64,000 nucleotides of DNA, taken from assembly GCA_019359095.1 (NCBI GenBank), contig JAHHHZ010000013.1:310001-374000 (forward strand). The letters are read 5' to 3'. Shown piece after piece: positions 15,901 through 24,977 of this stretch (positions within the stretch are counted from its first letter, which is position 1; each line of letters opens with the position of its first letter). The notes under the pieces are model-generated. The model was given only the letters and a program-made list of their open reading frames with translations. It ran no database searches and was not told the DNA's origin. The translations under genes and the position numbers were made by a program. The DNA comes from Pleurocapsa minor HA4230-MV1. GTDB taxonomy: Bacteria; Cyanobacteriota; Cyanobacteriia; Cyanobacteriales; Xenococcaceae.

Positions 15901-18895
15901 CGATAGCATGAATGGTGGAGCAGATAATGATACTTATGTAGTTGATAGCGCAGGGGACGTGGTGAACGAAACCTCAACCCTTGCCACAGAAATTGACACC
16001 GTACAATCATCAATTACTTATACTTTGGGAACTAACCTAGAAAATCTCACCCTAACTGGGACGAGTGCGATTAACGGAACAGGTAACGCTCTCAACAATT
16101 CCATTACTGGCAATACTGCTAATAACAGCTTAATTGGAGCAGAGGGCAATGATACCCTCAATGGTGCTGCTGGATTAGATACCATGACTGGTGGAGCAGG
16201 GAATGATACTTATGTAGTTGATAATGCAGGGGACGTGGTGAACGAAACCTCAACCGCTGCCACAGAAATTGACACCGTACAATCATCAATCACTCATACT
16301 CTGGGAGCTAATGTTGAAAATCTCTCCCTGACAGGGACGAGTGGGATTAGCGCAATAGGCAACACTCTCAACAATTCCATTACTGGTAATGCCGCTAACA
16401 ACCAAATTGATGGTGCTGCTGGATTAGATATTATGACTGGGGGAGCGGGTAATGATACTTATGTAGTTGATAATGCAGGGGACGTGGTGAACGAAACCTC
16501 AACCGCTGCCACAGAAATTGACATTGACACCGTACAATCATCAATCACTCATACTCTGGGAGCTAATGTTGAAAATCTCTCCCTAACTGGGACGAGTGGG
16601 ATTAGCGCAATAGGTAACGCTCTCAACAATTCCATTACTGGTAATGTCGCTAGCAACAGTATATCTGGAGCAGAGGGCAATGATACTCTTAACGGCGGAG
16701 CTGGCAATGACAAGCTTTATGGCAAAATTGGCAACGATTTATTCAATGGTGAAGATGGAGATGACTACCTTAGTGGTCTTGATGGAGTAGATACCCTCGA
16801 TGGTGGCGCTGGCAGCGATAGCATGAATGGCGGAGCAGGAGATGATACTTATGTAGTTGATAATGTAGGGGACGTGGTGAGCGAAACCTCAACCCTTGCC
16901 ACAGAAATTGACACCGTACAGTCGAACCTCACTTATACTCTGGGAGCTAACGTGGAAAATCTCACTCTAACTGGGACAAGTGCAATTAGCGCAATAGGTA
17001 ACGCTCTCAACAATTCCATTACTGGTAATGTCGCTAGCAACAGTATATCTGGAGCAGATGGATTAGATACCCTCAATGGCGGTGCTGGATTAGATACCAT
17101 GACTGGTGGAGCAGGGAATGATACTTATGTAGTTGATAATGCAGGGGACGTGGTAAGTGAAACTTCAACCTTTGCTACAGAAATTGACACGGTACAATCG
17201 AACCTCACTTATGCTCTGGGAGCTAACCTGGAAAATCTCACTCTGACAGGGACGAGTGCGATTAACGGGACAGGCAACACTCTCAACAATTCCATTACTG
17301 GCAATACCGCTAATAACAGCTTAAATGGAGCAGAGGGCGATGATACTCTTAACGGCGGAGCTGGCAATGACAAGCTTTATGGCAAAATTGGCAACGATTT
17401 ATTCAATGGTGGAGATGGAGATGACTACCTTAGTGGTCTTGATGGATTAGATACCCTCGATGGTGGCTCTGGCAGCGATAGTATGAATGCTGGGACAGGG
17501 GATGATATTTATGTAGTTGATAATGTAGGGGACGTGGTAAGTGAAACTTCAACCTTTGCTACAGAAATTGACACGGTACAATCGAACCTCACTTATGCTC
17601 TGGGAGCTAACCTGGAAAATCTCACTCTGACAGGGACGAGTGCGATTAACGGGACAGGCAACACTCTCAACAATTCCATTACTGGCAATACCGCTAATAA
17701 CAGCTTAAATGGAGCAGAGGGCGATGATACTCTTAACGGCGGAGCTGGCAATGACAAGCTTTATGGCAAAATTGGCAACGATTTATTCAATGGTGGAGAT
17801 GGAGATGACTACCTTAGTGGTCTTGATGGATTAGATACCCTCGATGGTGGCTCTGGCAGCGATAGTATGAATGCTGGGACAGGGGATGATATTTATGTAG
17901 TTGATAATGCAGGGGACGTGGTGAGCGAAACCTCAACCGTCACCACCGAAATTGACACCGTACAATCGAACCTTACTTATACTTTGGGAGCTAACCTGGA
18001 AAATCTCACTCTAACTGGGACAAGTGCGATTGACGGAACTGGTAACACTCTTAACAATTTTATTACTGGTAATACTGCTAATAACAGTTTAACTGGAGCA
18101 GATGGAGTAGATACCCTCGATGGTGGCTCTGGTAGCGATAGCATGAGTGGAGGGACAGGGGATGATATTTATGTAGTTGATAATGCAGGGGACGTGGTGA
18201 GCGAAACCTCAACCGTCACCACCGAAATTGACACCGTACAATCGAACCTCACTTATACTCTGGGAGCTAACCTGGAAAATTTCACCCTGACAGGGACGAG
18301 TGCTATCGGCGGAAGTGGTAATGCGCTTAATAACCTTTTAACAGGTAATATCGCTAGCAACAGTATAACTGGAGCAGAAGGCAATGATACTGTTAATGGT
18401 GGAGCTGGCAATGACAAACTTTATGGTAAAACTGGCAACGATTTATTAATTGGTAGTCAAGGAGATGACTACTTTAGTGGTCTTGATGGAGTAGATACCC
18501 TAATTGGCAATGAAGGTAATGACTCCTTCAATGGTGGCACAGGTAGCGATCGCTTTGTCTATGATACTAATGCAGCCTTTACTCCTAGTTCAGTCGGTAT
18601 AGATTTGTTAACTGACTTTACCAGTGGCACTGACAAGATTGTCCTGGATAAAACCACTTTTACTGCCTTAGGTAGTGTTGTGGGTGGCGGATTCAGTCTC
18701 GCCAGTGAGTTTGCTGTTGTCGGTAGCGATGCAGCAACAGCAACTGCGAACGCCTTAATTGTCTACAGCAGTGAGAGCGATAACTTGTTCTATAACCAAA
18801 ACGGAGTGACCTCTGGTTTGGGTTCTGGCGCTCAATTTGCTACTCTAAGTGGTATTTCTTCTTTGAGTGCTAATGATTTTGAGCTTCAAGCCTAG
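12972..18895 (+). CDS. giant vWA/Calx-beta/RTX calcium-binding protein, apparent frameshift near 13056
   Basis: The main open frame (13202-18895, TTG start) encodes 1,897 residues, but coding clearly continues upstream. GGAG (12959-12962) precedes an ATG at 12972 that reads MNKVTYNFPLDPNSNSE. The correct frame after about 13061 (LPEDVLFVVNNDGTKE) is offset by one base, and one extra T in the T4 run near 13056 would join them into about 1,974 residues. Numbering from 13202: short RTX blocks at about 125-190 and 620-680, a vWA domain at 320-500 with MIDAS DTSAS near 329, a Calx-beta domain at 730-845, then about 900 residues of GGxGxDxL and TYVVDNAGDVV-type RTX repeats, and a C-terminal region typical of type I secretion substrates. 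It is probably exported and folds on calcium. An adhesin or S-layer-like role is inferred. Confidence 0.85.
17152..17919 (+). repeat. 384-base tandem duplication inside the RTX gene
   Basis: Two consecutive 384-base units (128 codons) are essentially identical, for example TGATACTCTTAACGG at 17341 and 17725. The encoded units run from SETSTFATEID through DDIYVVDN and repeat without amino-acid change apart from the final Val/Ala. Neighbouring repeats are far more diverged, so this copy is recent. Confidence 0.85.
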
Positions 18896-19048
18896 TCCAA
18901 TTAGTTTATCTTGCTAAATAAATTAATTACTTGCGATCGTCTTCTGCGTGGCAGCGCTGATTGCTTAACTTCTCAGTTTAGTAAAATTTTGATTAGGCGA
19001 TCGCATTTTTATTACTACATTAACTTTAATAACTATTTTTACCAAAAT

Positions 19049-19969
19049 TTAGGTATTCGATTCATAACGCTCAACTAGCGATCGCAAATTACCTTGTTCT
19101 TTACTCAATAGAGCTGTTCCTGTCTCGGCATCTAAACCAGTCCAATGCATCAGTAAAGCTAGCTTGACTTGCTTGTGACTCTTAATTAATAATTCTTCTG
19201 CGCCAGGGCGATCGAGATCGGTTAGGTCACTAACAATCCGTAAAGCGCGATCGTAAAGCTTATCATTAGTGACAGCTACATCCACCATCCGATTGCCATA
19301 AACCTTGCCATAGCGCACCATAGCCCCCGTAGAAATGATGTTGAGCGCCATCTTGGTCACAGTACCCGCTTTCAGCCTAGTCGAGCCTGCTAGAATTTCT
19401 GCACCAACCAATAGACGAATATCAATATCAGCCTCCATCGGCACTTGTTCAGCACTAACACAACTCATGCCGACAGTTGTTGCCCCCCGAAGTTTAGCTT
19501 CTTGTAACGCACCATGAACAAAAGGCGTTGTGCCACCTGCGGTAATGCCGACTACCACATCCAAGCTAGTAATGTGGCGATCGCGCATTGCCTGCGCGCC
19601 ATCTTCGGGGCGATCTTCTAATGCTTCAGAACTTCTGATTAGAGCAGCAGCACCACCTGCTAGAATTCCCTGGACTAATTCGGGGGGAGTACAAAAAGTT
19701 GGGGGACACTCAGCAGCATCTAAGACTCCTAACCTGCCACTTGTTCCTGCACCAACATAAAACAATCTACCTCCCTGTTGTAACGCTGCTGCTGTCGCAT
19801 CAATGGTTTTAGCTAAATCAATACGGGCATTAGCGATCGCCTCTAGCGTTTTTGCATCTTCTCGATTAAATAAATCAACAATTTCTAGACTAGATAAACG
19901 ATCTAAATTCTGACTTTGAGGATTAATCTGTTCCGTTAACAAATGTCCCCGCGACTGCAAATTATCCAT
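19049..19969 (-). CDS. murQ: N-acetylmuramic acid 6-phosphate etherase
   Basis: This 306-residue SIS-domain enzyme shows GAGTSGRLGVLDAAECPPTF (about 73-92), AGGAAALIRSSEALEDRPEDG (about 104-124) and GITAGGTTPFVHGAL (about 143-157). MurQ removes the lactyl ether from MurNAc-6-phosphate to give GlcNAc-6-phosphate during peptidoglycan recycling, in the cytoplasm. Length and motifs are complete. The ATG at 19969 is clear. Its last 20 codons are duplicated as a fragment at 11221-11280. It is followed on the other side by DUF3110 in the same direction, with a 48-base gap. Confidence 0.95.
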   Translation of the reverse strand: MDNLQSRGHLLTEQINPQSQNLDRLSSLEIVDLFNREDAKTLEAIANARIDLAKTIDATAAALQQGGRLFYVGAGTSGRLGVLDAAECPPTFCTPPELVQGILAGGAAALIRSSEALEDRPEDGAQAMRDRHITSLDVVVGITAGGTTPFVHGALQEAKLRGATTVGMSCVSAEQVPMEADIDIRLLVGAEILAGSTRLKAGTVTKMALNIISTGAMVRYGKVYGNRMVDVAVTNDKLYDRALRIVSDLTDLDRPGAEELLIKSHKQVKLALLMHWTGLDAETGTALLSKEQGNLRSLVERYESNT

Positions 19970-20017
19970 ATTTTTTTAGTATGGGCGAACAGCTGTCCGC
20001 CTTTAACTGACTTTTAA

Positions 20018-20404
20018 TTAAAGCAATCCTTCTAGTTGGCGACGAATTCGCTCTAGCTCGTCATTAGCCATTGAATCCACCGAGTCCACTTCTGGAGAGG
20101 AATCTTTTGCTTTCTGTTGTTCCCAACTAAGTTCTTCAACATTTTTTTCAGGCGGAATTTCTAATTGTCCAGGCTCCACTAATTTAGAGTCATAGTCTGC
20201 CTGACGACAAAACTGCTCTACTTCCTCAGAATCAATTGCTTCTACTTTTGGTTCTAGAAAGTCTTGCGCTTCTAATAACAATGAGTAACGCAGGGCATCA
20301 TCTTCGTCCTTAAACATCAAAATGGTGTTGCGATCGCCCATTTGAATTGTATGAATTCCTTCATTGTCAGTTCCCGCATTAAACAGCAAAATGTATACCA
20401 GCAT
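20018..20404 (-). CDS. DUF3110 domain protein
   Basis: This 128-residue protein carries the DUF3110 module (MLVYILLFNAGTDNEGIHTI start, then NTILMFKDEDDALRYSLLLEAQDF), a family found mainly in cyanobacteria and plastids. The C-terminal 45 residues are acidic and look disordered (KDSSPEVDSVDSMANDELERI). No function is known. It sits upstream of murQ in the same direction and could be co-transcribed with it. Confidence 0.8.
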   Translation of the reverse strand: MLVYILLFNAGTDNEGIHTIQMGDRNTILMFKDEDDALRYSLLLEAQDFLEPKVEAIDSEEVEQFCRQADYDSKLVEPGQLEIPPEKNVEELSWEQQKAKDSSPEVDSVDSMANDELERIRRQLEGLL

Positions 20405-20532
20405 CTCAACTAACGCTAATTCTATATTTATGCCAATTACAACATAAATTGCTGCAATGAGTAAACCAAATCAACCGACTTTTAGTTTGGCATAGTTGAA
20501 TTTTAACGCTTAATTTAGCGCTCAATTAAGAC

Positions 20533-20568
20533 CATAAAAATAGAGACGATTATTCAATAATTGCCTCT
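20533..20568 (-). terminator. likely terminator of the DUF2996 gene
   Basis: AGAGACGATTATT (20542-20554) pairs imperfectly with AATAATTGCCTCT (20556-20568). On the minus strand the hairpin is followed by a short T-rich tract (ATTTTTA), 31 bases after the stop codon at 20599. Confidence 0.5.
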
Positions 20569-20598
20569 ACTGTTTAGTTACAACCACCCTGACACCAA

Positions 20599-21069
20599 CT
20601 AATTTCTCGCCAGCCATTTTTGAGCATTTAAACGTTGAATTGTATACATCACCAACAGGTCTAAATTAACCCTTTTTTCGTCAATCATAAAAGATTCAAT
20701 CGTACTAGGAGCATTGCCATAAGTCGAACTAGAAAAGGCTTTCTGCCCCGAAATATCTTCATCGGGAAAGTAAATATTAAATTGGCGATCGCCATTTTGC
20801 CACTTACCTACTACCTGCCAACAGGGTTCATTTGAGTTTGCCCCTTGAATGGGAACTCCTTGCTGTACGAAAGTTAAATCTGCATCTTCAATTCCTAATT
20901 GCGCCATCGCTTCTTTGAGGGTGGGCAAATAATGCTCTGAAATAAATTCGTTGAAAGGCTTGTCTTCGAGTTTGGGCGCTTTTTCTTTCTTTGCTTTGGC
21001 AGCAGGTTTAGCCTCTGCTTTCTCTTCTGCCGTTGGTTTTACTTCTTGATTATTTGTTTCCTCTGCCAT
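20599..21069 (-). CDS. DUF2996 (LPA3-like) protein
   Basis: This 156-residue protein has a Lys/Ala/Glu-rich, probably disordered first 35 residues, then the DUF2996 domain (DKPFNEFISEHYLPTLKEAM, later CWQVVGKWQNGDRQFNIYFPDEDI). The domain is shared with plant LPA3, an accessory factor for photosystem II assembly, so a thylakoid role is plausible by family. The start ATG (21069) is clear and a terminator-like hairpin follows the gene. Confidence 0.82.
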   Translation of the reverse strand: MAEETNNQEVKPTAEEKAEAKPAAKAKKEKAPKLEDKPFNEFISEHYLPTLKEAMAQLGIEDADLTFVQQGVPIQGANSNEPCWQVVGKWQNGDRQFNIYFPDEDISGQKAFSSSTYGNAPSTIESFMIDEKRVNLDLLVMYTIQRLNAQKWLARN

Positions 21070-21167
21070 GTTCCACCAAATTTACAGCTTAAGCTACGGT
21101 ATTAGATGTGGATCATTCTATCACGGCTATTTACGACGGAATTGATCTAGTCAAAATCTAAGCCAAT

Positions 21168-21518
21168 TTAAGTAGTTTGCCAAAATAATGTGGCGATCGC
21201 TTCTCGAAAAAAGAAATAAGCATCCCAAATAATCAAACTATATAAAGCGGTGAGGGCGATCGTCAGTCCCAGCTTTTTCAGCGTCAATATTCCAGCACTG
21301 GCATAAGCTAACCAATAAATCATAAAAGGAGTAGTTAAATAGCAAAAAAAACCATATCCCAAAGATTTAAGTATTACTTGAATGACTTTGTAGTCGATGC
21401 TGTTGGCTATTTTTAGCATAATACAAAGAGACAAAACACCAGCTACAAACTGTAGGATACTATTTTTTAACAGTATGAATAAAACACTTTGATTATTGGG
21501 CGGATTTTTCATGGTCAA
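21168..21518 (-). CDS. small multi-pass membrane protein, unknown
   Basis: This frame of about 116 residues has three or four hydrophobic segments (about 13-35, 48-72, 75-100). The first codon is TTG at 21518, in front of which GAGGGG lies at a good distance; an ATG two codons later (21512) is the alternative. No family is recognised. It lies between DUF2996 and the small secreted protein, all on the same strand, but the gaps do not suggest an operon. Confidence 0.5.
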   Translation of the reverse strand: MTMKNPPNNQSVLFILLKNSILQFVAGVLSLCIMLKIANSIDYKVIQVILKSLGYGFFCYLTTPFMIYWLAYASAGILTLKKLGLTIALTALYSLIIWDAYFFFREAIATLFWQTT

Positions 21519-21693
21519 ATAGCTACCCCTCTCTAGCCTTAACTAAAAAAAGATATTTGTATTATTGTAAGATTACTCCGTAATTATATCTAAGTATTTA
21601 TCGGTATTTTTTAAAGAGTTAAACAAGCTAAATGAGCAAATATGTAGCTGTGATGTGGAGCGATTTAAGTATATTTAACTAGATGATTGAACA

Positions 21694-21735
21694 CAAAAAA
21701 GCTGAACTTGCGGGGAAATCTTTCCAGTTCAGCTT
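21694..21735 (-). terminator. intrinsic terminator of the gene at 21780-22019
   Basis: AAGCTGAACT (21699-21708) and AGTTCAGCTT (21726-21735) form a perfect ten-pair stem. On the minus strand it ends in six T residues. It lies 45 bases past the stop codon of the small secreted protein gene. Confidence 0.8.
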
Positions 21736-21779
21736 GGCTAATTAAAATATTAAAAATATTAGGCTTGTTTTAACAATGA

Positions 21780-22019
21780 TTAAATCTGATTGGTATTTTG
21801 TAGGCTTTGAATACATGCAGTACAAGAACAACCAAAATGATTTAGCAAAGTATTGTCATTAACTAATTGTAGGGAAGAGCTAACAACATTTAAGCTAACA
21901 GCAGGGGATTGTAACTGATCTTTGATCGTTAGATTAGCGGCGATCGCCTGATTGGTCACAAACAATAAAGCCACGAAGCTAGCAGATGCAGCTAAAAGAC
22001 GTAATATGTTTTTAAGCAT
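21780..22019 (-). CDS. small secreted protein with C-terminal CxCxxC motif
   Basis: This 79-residue protein has a signal peptide (residues 1 to about 27, ending AIAA) and a mature part of about 50 residues ending in GCSCTACIQSLQ. The three close cysteines could bind a metal or form a disulfide. The strong terminator after it argues that the gene is real and monocistronic. I do not recognise the family. It is divergently arranged with the creatininase-like gene. Confidence 0.6.
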   Translation of the reverse strand: MLKNILRLLAASASFVALLFVTNQAIAANLTIKDQLQSPAVSLNVVSSSLQLVNDNTLLNHFGCSCTACIQSLQNTNQI

Positions 22020-22126
22020 AAAAATTTTACTGAGGAAATATACAAAGTTATTTGTAGGTTATTGCAAATAATTATAACGGTTGAGATCGACCTTTTGTAA
22101 TTTCACTATGACAAATAGATAGTTCT

Positions 22127-22936
22127 ATGATGCACGGCTTTATTCCTCCTCAGCGCTATTTTCCTTATCTCACCTGGTCACAAATTGAGCAGATGCCCAA
22201 TAAAGAAAATGTGGTAATTATTCAACCCGTTGGGGCGATCGAACAGCATGGGCCTCATTTACCCATTGCGGTAGATTCGGCGATTAGTTTAGGGGTATTA
22301 GGTAAAGCTTTGTCAAAGTTGGATCGCGATCTTCCAGCTTATGCTTTGCCTTGTCTCTACTACGGAAAATCTAATGAACACATTGGTTTTCCTGGCACAA
22401 TCACTCTTAGCGCCCAGACTCTGTTAGCTGTAATTACCGAAATGGCTTTGAGTATCTATCGCTCAGGCTTTCGCAAGCTGATACTGATGAACTCCCATGG
22501 GGGACAGCCTCAAATCATGGAAATTGCAGCTAGGGATCTCCATCAAGAACATCCAGACTTTTCGGTATTTCCCTTGTTTACCTGGCGTGTGCCTCATGTT
22601 GTGGGGGAGATGTTAACACCGCAAGAACGGAAATATGGGATTCATGCGGGAGATGCCGAAACCAGTATTATGCTGTCTCTCTTGCCACAACAGGTTCAAA
22701 TGGACAAGGCAGTCAAAGAATACCCCCAAGGCTTACCAAAAGACAGTTTACTCGACATGGAAGGTCAACTACCTTTTGCTTGGTTAACCAAAGAACTAAC
22801 TAAGAGTGGAGTTATGGGAGATGCCACCGTTGCCACGACAGAAAAAGGCGATCGCATTTTAGAATCTTTGGCGACTGGCTGGGTTCAGGTAATTCAAGAT
22901 GTTTATAAATTTCAACAACCTAATTTTGATTACTGA
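22127..22936 (+). CDS. creatininase family amidohydrolase
   Basis: This 269-residue cytoplasmic enzyme has the family's metal-site motifs: PVGAIEQHGPHLPIAVD (about 35-51), LMNSHGGQPQI (about 121-131) and IHAGDAETSIML (about 164-175). The family includes creatininase, MftE and formamide-pyrimidine hydrolases; cyanobacterial members have no settled substrate. The frame begins with two ATGs in a row (22127, 22130). The enzyme call is good; the substrate is unknown. Confidence 0.85.
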   Translation: MMHGFIPPQRYFPYLTWSQIEQMPNKENVVIIQPVGAIEQHGPHLPIAVDSAISLGVLGKALSKLDRDLPAYALPCLYYGKSNEHIGFPGTITLSAQTLLAVITEMALSIYRSGFRKLILMNSHGGQPQIMEIAARDLHQEHPDFSVFPLFTWRVPHVVGEMLTPQERKYGIHAGDAETSIMLSLLPQQVQMDKAVKEYPQGLPKDSLLDMEGQLPFAWLTKELTKSGVMGDATVATTEKGDRILESLATGWVQVIQDVYKFQQPNFDY

Positions 22937-22950
22937 TTATTGATTACTGC

Positions 22951-23661
22951 TCATTGTTCATTACTCATTGCTAGTTGTTCGCTATCTGCATCGCAATGTT
23001 GTTGAATAATGGCGTAACATTCCTCAACAGAGGCTCTTGCTGTCATTGCTGCTACTAAAGCTTCATAAGATTTTTGGTGTCGAGTCAAAAGATTTGTCGC
23101 CTGTAGTTGCGCCCAACGTTCTTTTTGGGGATATCCTACCTCTGGCAAACCCGCCATCATTAAAGCTTGTTTAAGTTGCTGTCTATCTTCTGCACCTCCT
23201 TGAGCATTACCATAAACCATTTTTTCCGCAGCAATTCCCGCCATCCAAACAGTGCAGAAACGTTCTAAACTAAGGCGCATTTTTTCTAGTTCAAACGGTT
23301 TGGCTGTTAAAGACTCGGTATCAAAGCCAACTCCACCTCGACCTAACTTTCCTTGTTTGAGAACTTCCCAAGCCGTTAAGGTATAGCCTGTAATGGGAAT
23401 CCCTAAAAAATAAGCGGTCAAAAAATGTCCCGCTTCGTGGTTAATAATGCGTTGGCGTTGTTCGACAGAAGCAAATAAATCTAACAGTAAAGAAACTCCG
23501 CGACTATTCCAACTCAGAGTATCAACTGTGGCTAAACTCAATATTCCAAAGGTAGCCGCAGCAGGAACAAAGGGGGAAATGTTAAATATTGGCCCTAATA
23601 AAGAAGAAAGAGTCATCGTAAAAATTGCGATCGCAATCAAATTTAAAGCAGTTTGAGGCAT
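22951..23661 (-). CDS. stand-alone M41-like zinc metalloprotease, membrane anchored
   Basis: This 236-residue protein has two N-terminal hydrophobic segments (about 7-28 and 30-46), then HEAGH (75-79) and a GGAEDRQQ motif near 155-162, as in the protease half of FtsH. There is no AAA ATPase domain. Similar ATPase-less M41-like proteins occur in cyanobacteria and plastids with unknown roles. The last codons (LAMSNEQ) lie in a low-complexity ATTACT/ATTGTTCATT tract shared with intergenic DNA, so the C-terminus may have been extended by repeat sequence. It converges with the creatininase-like gene, with a 14-base gap. Confidence 0.75.
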   Translation of the reverse strand: MPQTALNLIAIAIFTMTLSSLLGPIFNISPFVPAAATFGILSLATVDTLSWNSRGVSLLLDLFASVEQRQRIINHEAGHFLTAYFLGIPITGYTLTAWEVLKQGKLGRGGVGFDTESLTAKPFELEKMRLSLERFCTVWMAGIAAEKMVYGNAQGGAEDRQQLKQALMMAGLPEVGYPQKERWAQLQATNLLTRHQKSYEALVAAMTARASVEECYAIIQQHCDADSEQLAMSNEQ

Positions 23662-24023
23662 CTTGGCGGTATTTATTTAATATTGAGATTTGTAAACTTA
23701 ATCTTCAGTATATAGATTTTAGCCAACCCAAGTTGTAATTAGATTACTCATAAGCTGGCTGTTGATATTTTGTGGACAGCAATAAAGTAGTCCAATCAAC
23801 AAAGTTTACGAAATAAATGTTCACGTTACTATTAATAAAATGTTAATAGTTTAAATGTATAGATTCAAATTATAATTAATCTCAAAATCAATAACAGTCT
23901 ATTAATTTCCCTAAAAGGTTATTGTTAAGATGTTTTTTTTAGTTTTATGTCTTAACCTCATGAGCAATCTAGCTATTAATAACTTTTATAAATATCAAGA
24001 TAAAATGTTTAAAATATTTAAAA
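23662..24023. other. 362-base AT-rich intergenic region
   Basis: This is the divergent promoter region between the M41-like gene and the heme sensor. No gene, clear terminator or known regulatory motif is visible; T-rich and ATTAATA-type tracts dominate. Promoters for both genes are expected here. Confidence 0.4.
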
Positions 24024-24941
24024 ATGTTTAAATTTAATAGTTGGAAATTAAGAAAAAAATTCACTATTTTACTCTTGTTAGTTCTCTTGATAGGATTAAC
24101 CTGTATCGGCAGCATTTTAACAGCAGTTCTGAAACACAAAACAGAACATGAAATTAGTGAACAAGCTTTAATTTTAATGGAGACTATGAACTCGGTGCGG
24201 GACTATACTAGTAACCAAGTTCAACCTGAATTGGCCGATCGCATAGATGTTGAGTTTTTACCCGAAACTATTCCAGCTTATTCAGCTAGGGAGGTTTTTG
24301 AACATCTACGGCAAAATAATCCTGAATATCGCGACTTTTTCTATAAAGAAGCTACGATTAATCCTACCAATTTACGCGATCGCGCCGATCAATTCGAGAC
24401 AACATTAGTCGAAAAATTTATTGCTAATACTGATTTGCCAGAAACCAGCGGTTTTCGTTCTATTCCTGGTGGTGATATTTTCTATATTGCTCGACCAATT
24501 AAAGTATCTAAAATAAGTTGTTTGCAATGTCATAGTACTCCAGATGTTGCCCCCCAAAGCTTGATCGAACGCTATGGTACAGTCAATGGCTATGGTTGGA
24601 AATTAAACGAAATTGTCGGCGCTCAAACCATTTCAGTTCCAGCTCAAAAAGTTTTTAATGAAGCAAAAGAGACTTTTTTACTGATCATGACTGTTGTTTC
24701 TTCGATCTTTATTGTGGTTATTTTACTAGTAAATGATCTATTAAATCGTCATGTAATTCGCCCCTTGAAAAAAATTGCCAAGGTAGCCGAAGAAGTCAGT
24801 ACAGGTGATATGAATGCAGAATTTGGACAAGTCTCTGAAGATGAAATTGGCAACTTAGCAGCAGCTTTTAAACGAATGAAATTAAGTTTAACTTTAGCAA
24901 TGAATCGAATTAGTCAAATTAAAAGTGTTAATCGAGATTAA
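24024..24941 (+). CDS. DUF3365 c-type heme sensor with HAMP domain
   Basis: This 305-residue protein has a first membrane segment (about 14-37), an extracytoplasmic Tll0287-like/DUF3365 domain with a single c-heme motif CLQCH (166-170), a second membrane segment (about 217-240) and a cytoplasmic HAMP domain (about 241-293), and then stops. No kinase, cyclase or chemotaxis output follows, so it must act through a partner. The next gene, convergent and 36 bases away, is a Ser/Thr kinase, and a PhnD-like binding protein follows. DUF3365 proteins are proposed redox or ligand sensors. The pairing is inferred from neighbourhood. Confidence 0.85.
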   Translation: MFKFNSWKLRKKFTILLLLVLLIGLTCIGSILTAVLKHKTEHEISEQALILMETMNSVRDYTSNQVQPELADRIDVEFLPETIPAYSAREVFEHLRQNNPEYRDFFYKEATINPTNLRDRADQFETTLVEKFIANTDLPETSGFRSIPGGDIFYIARPIKVSKISCLQCHSTPDVAPQSLIERYGTVNGYGWKLNEIVGAQTISVPAQKVFNEAKETFLLIMTVVSSIFIVVILLVNDLLNRHVIRPLKKIAKVAEEVSTGDMNAEFGQVSEDEIGNLAAAFKRMKLSLTLAMNRISQIKSVNRD

Positions 24942-24977
24942 AGAATTAACTTCAGTTCAATCTGCTAAATCTAAAGA

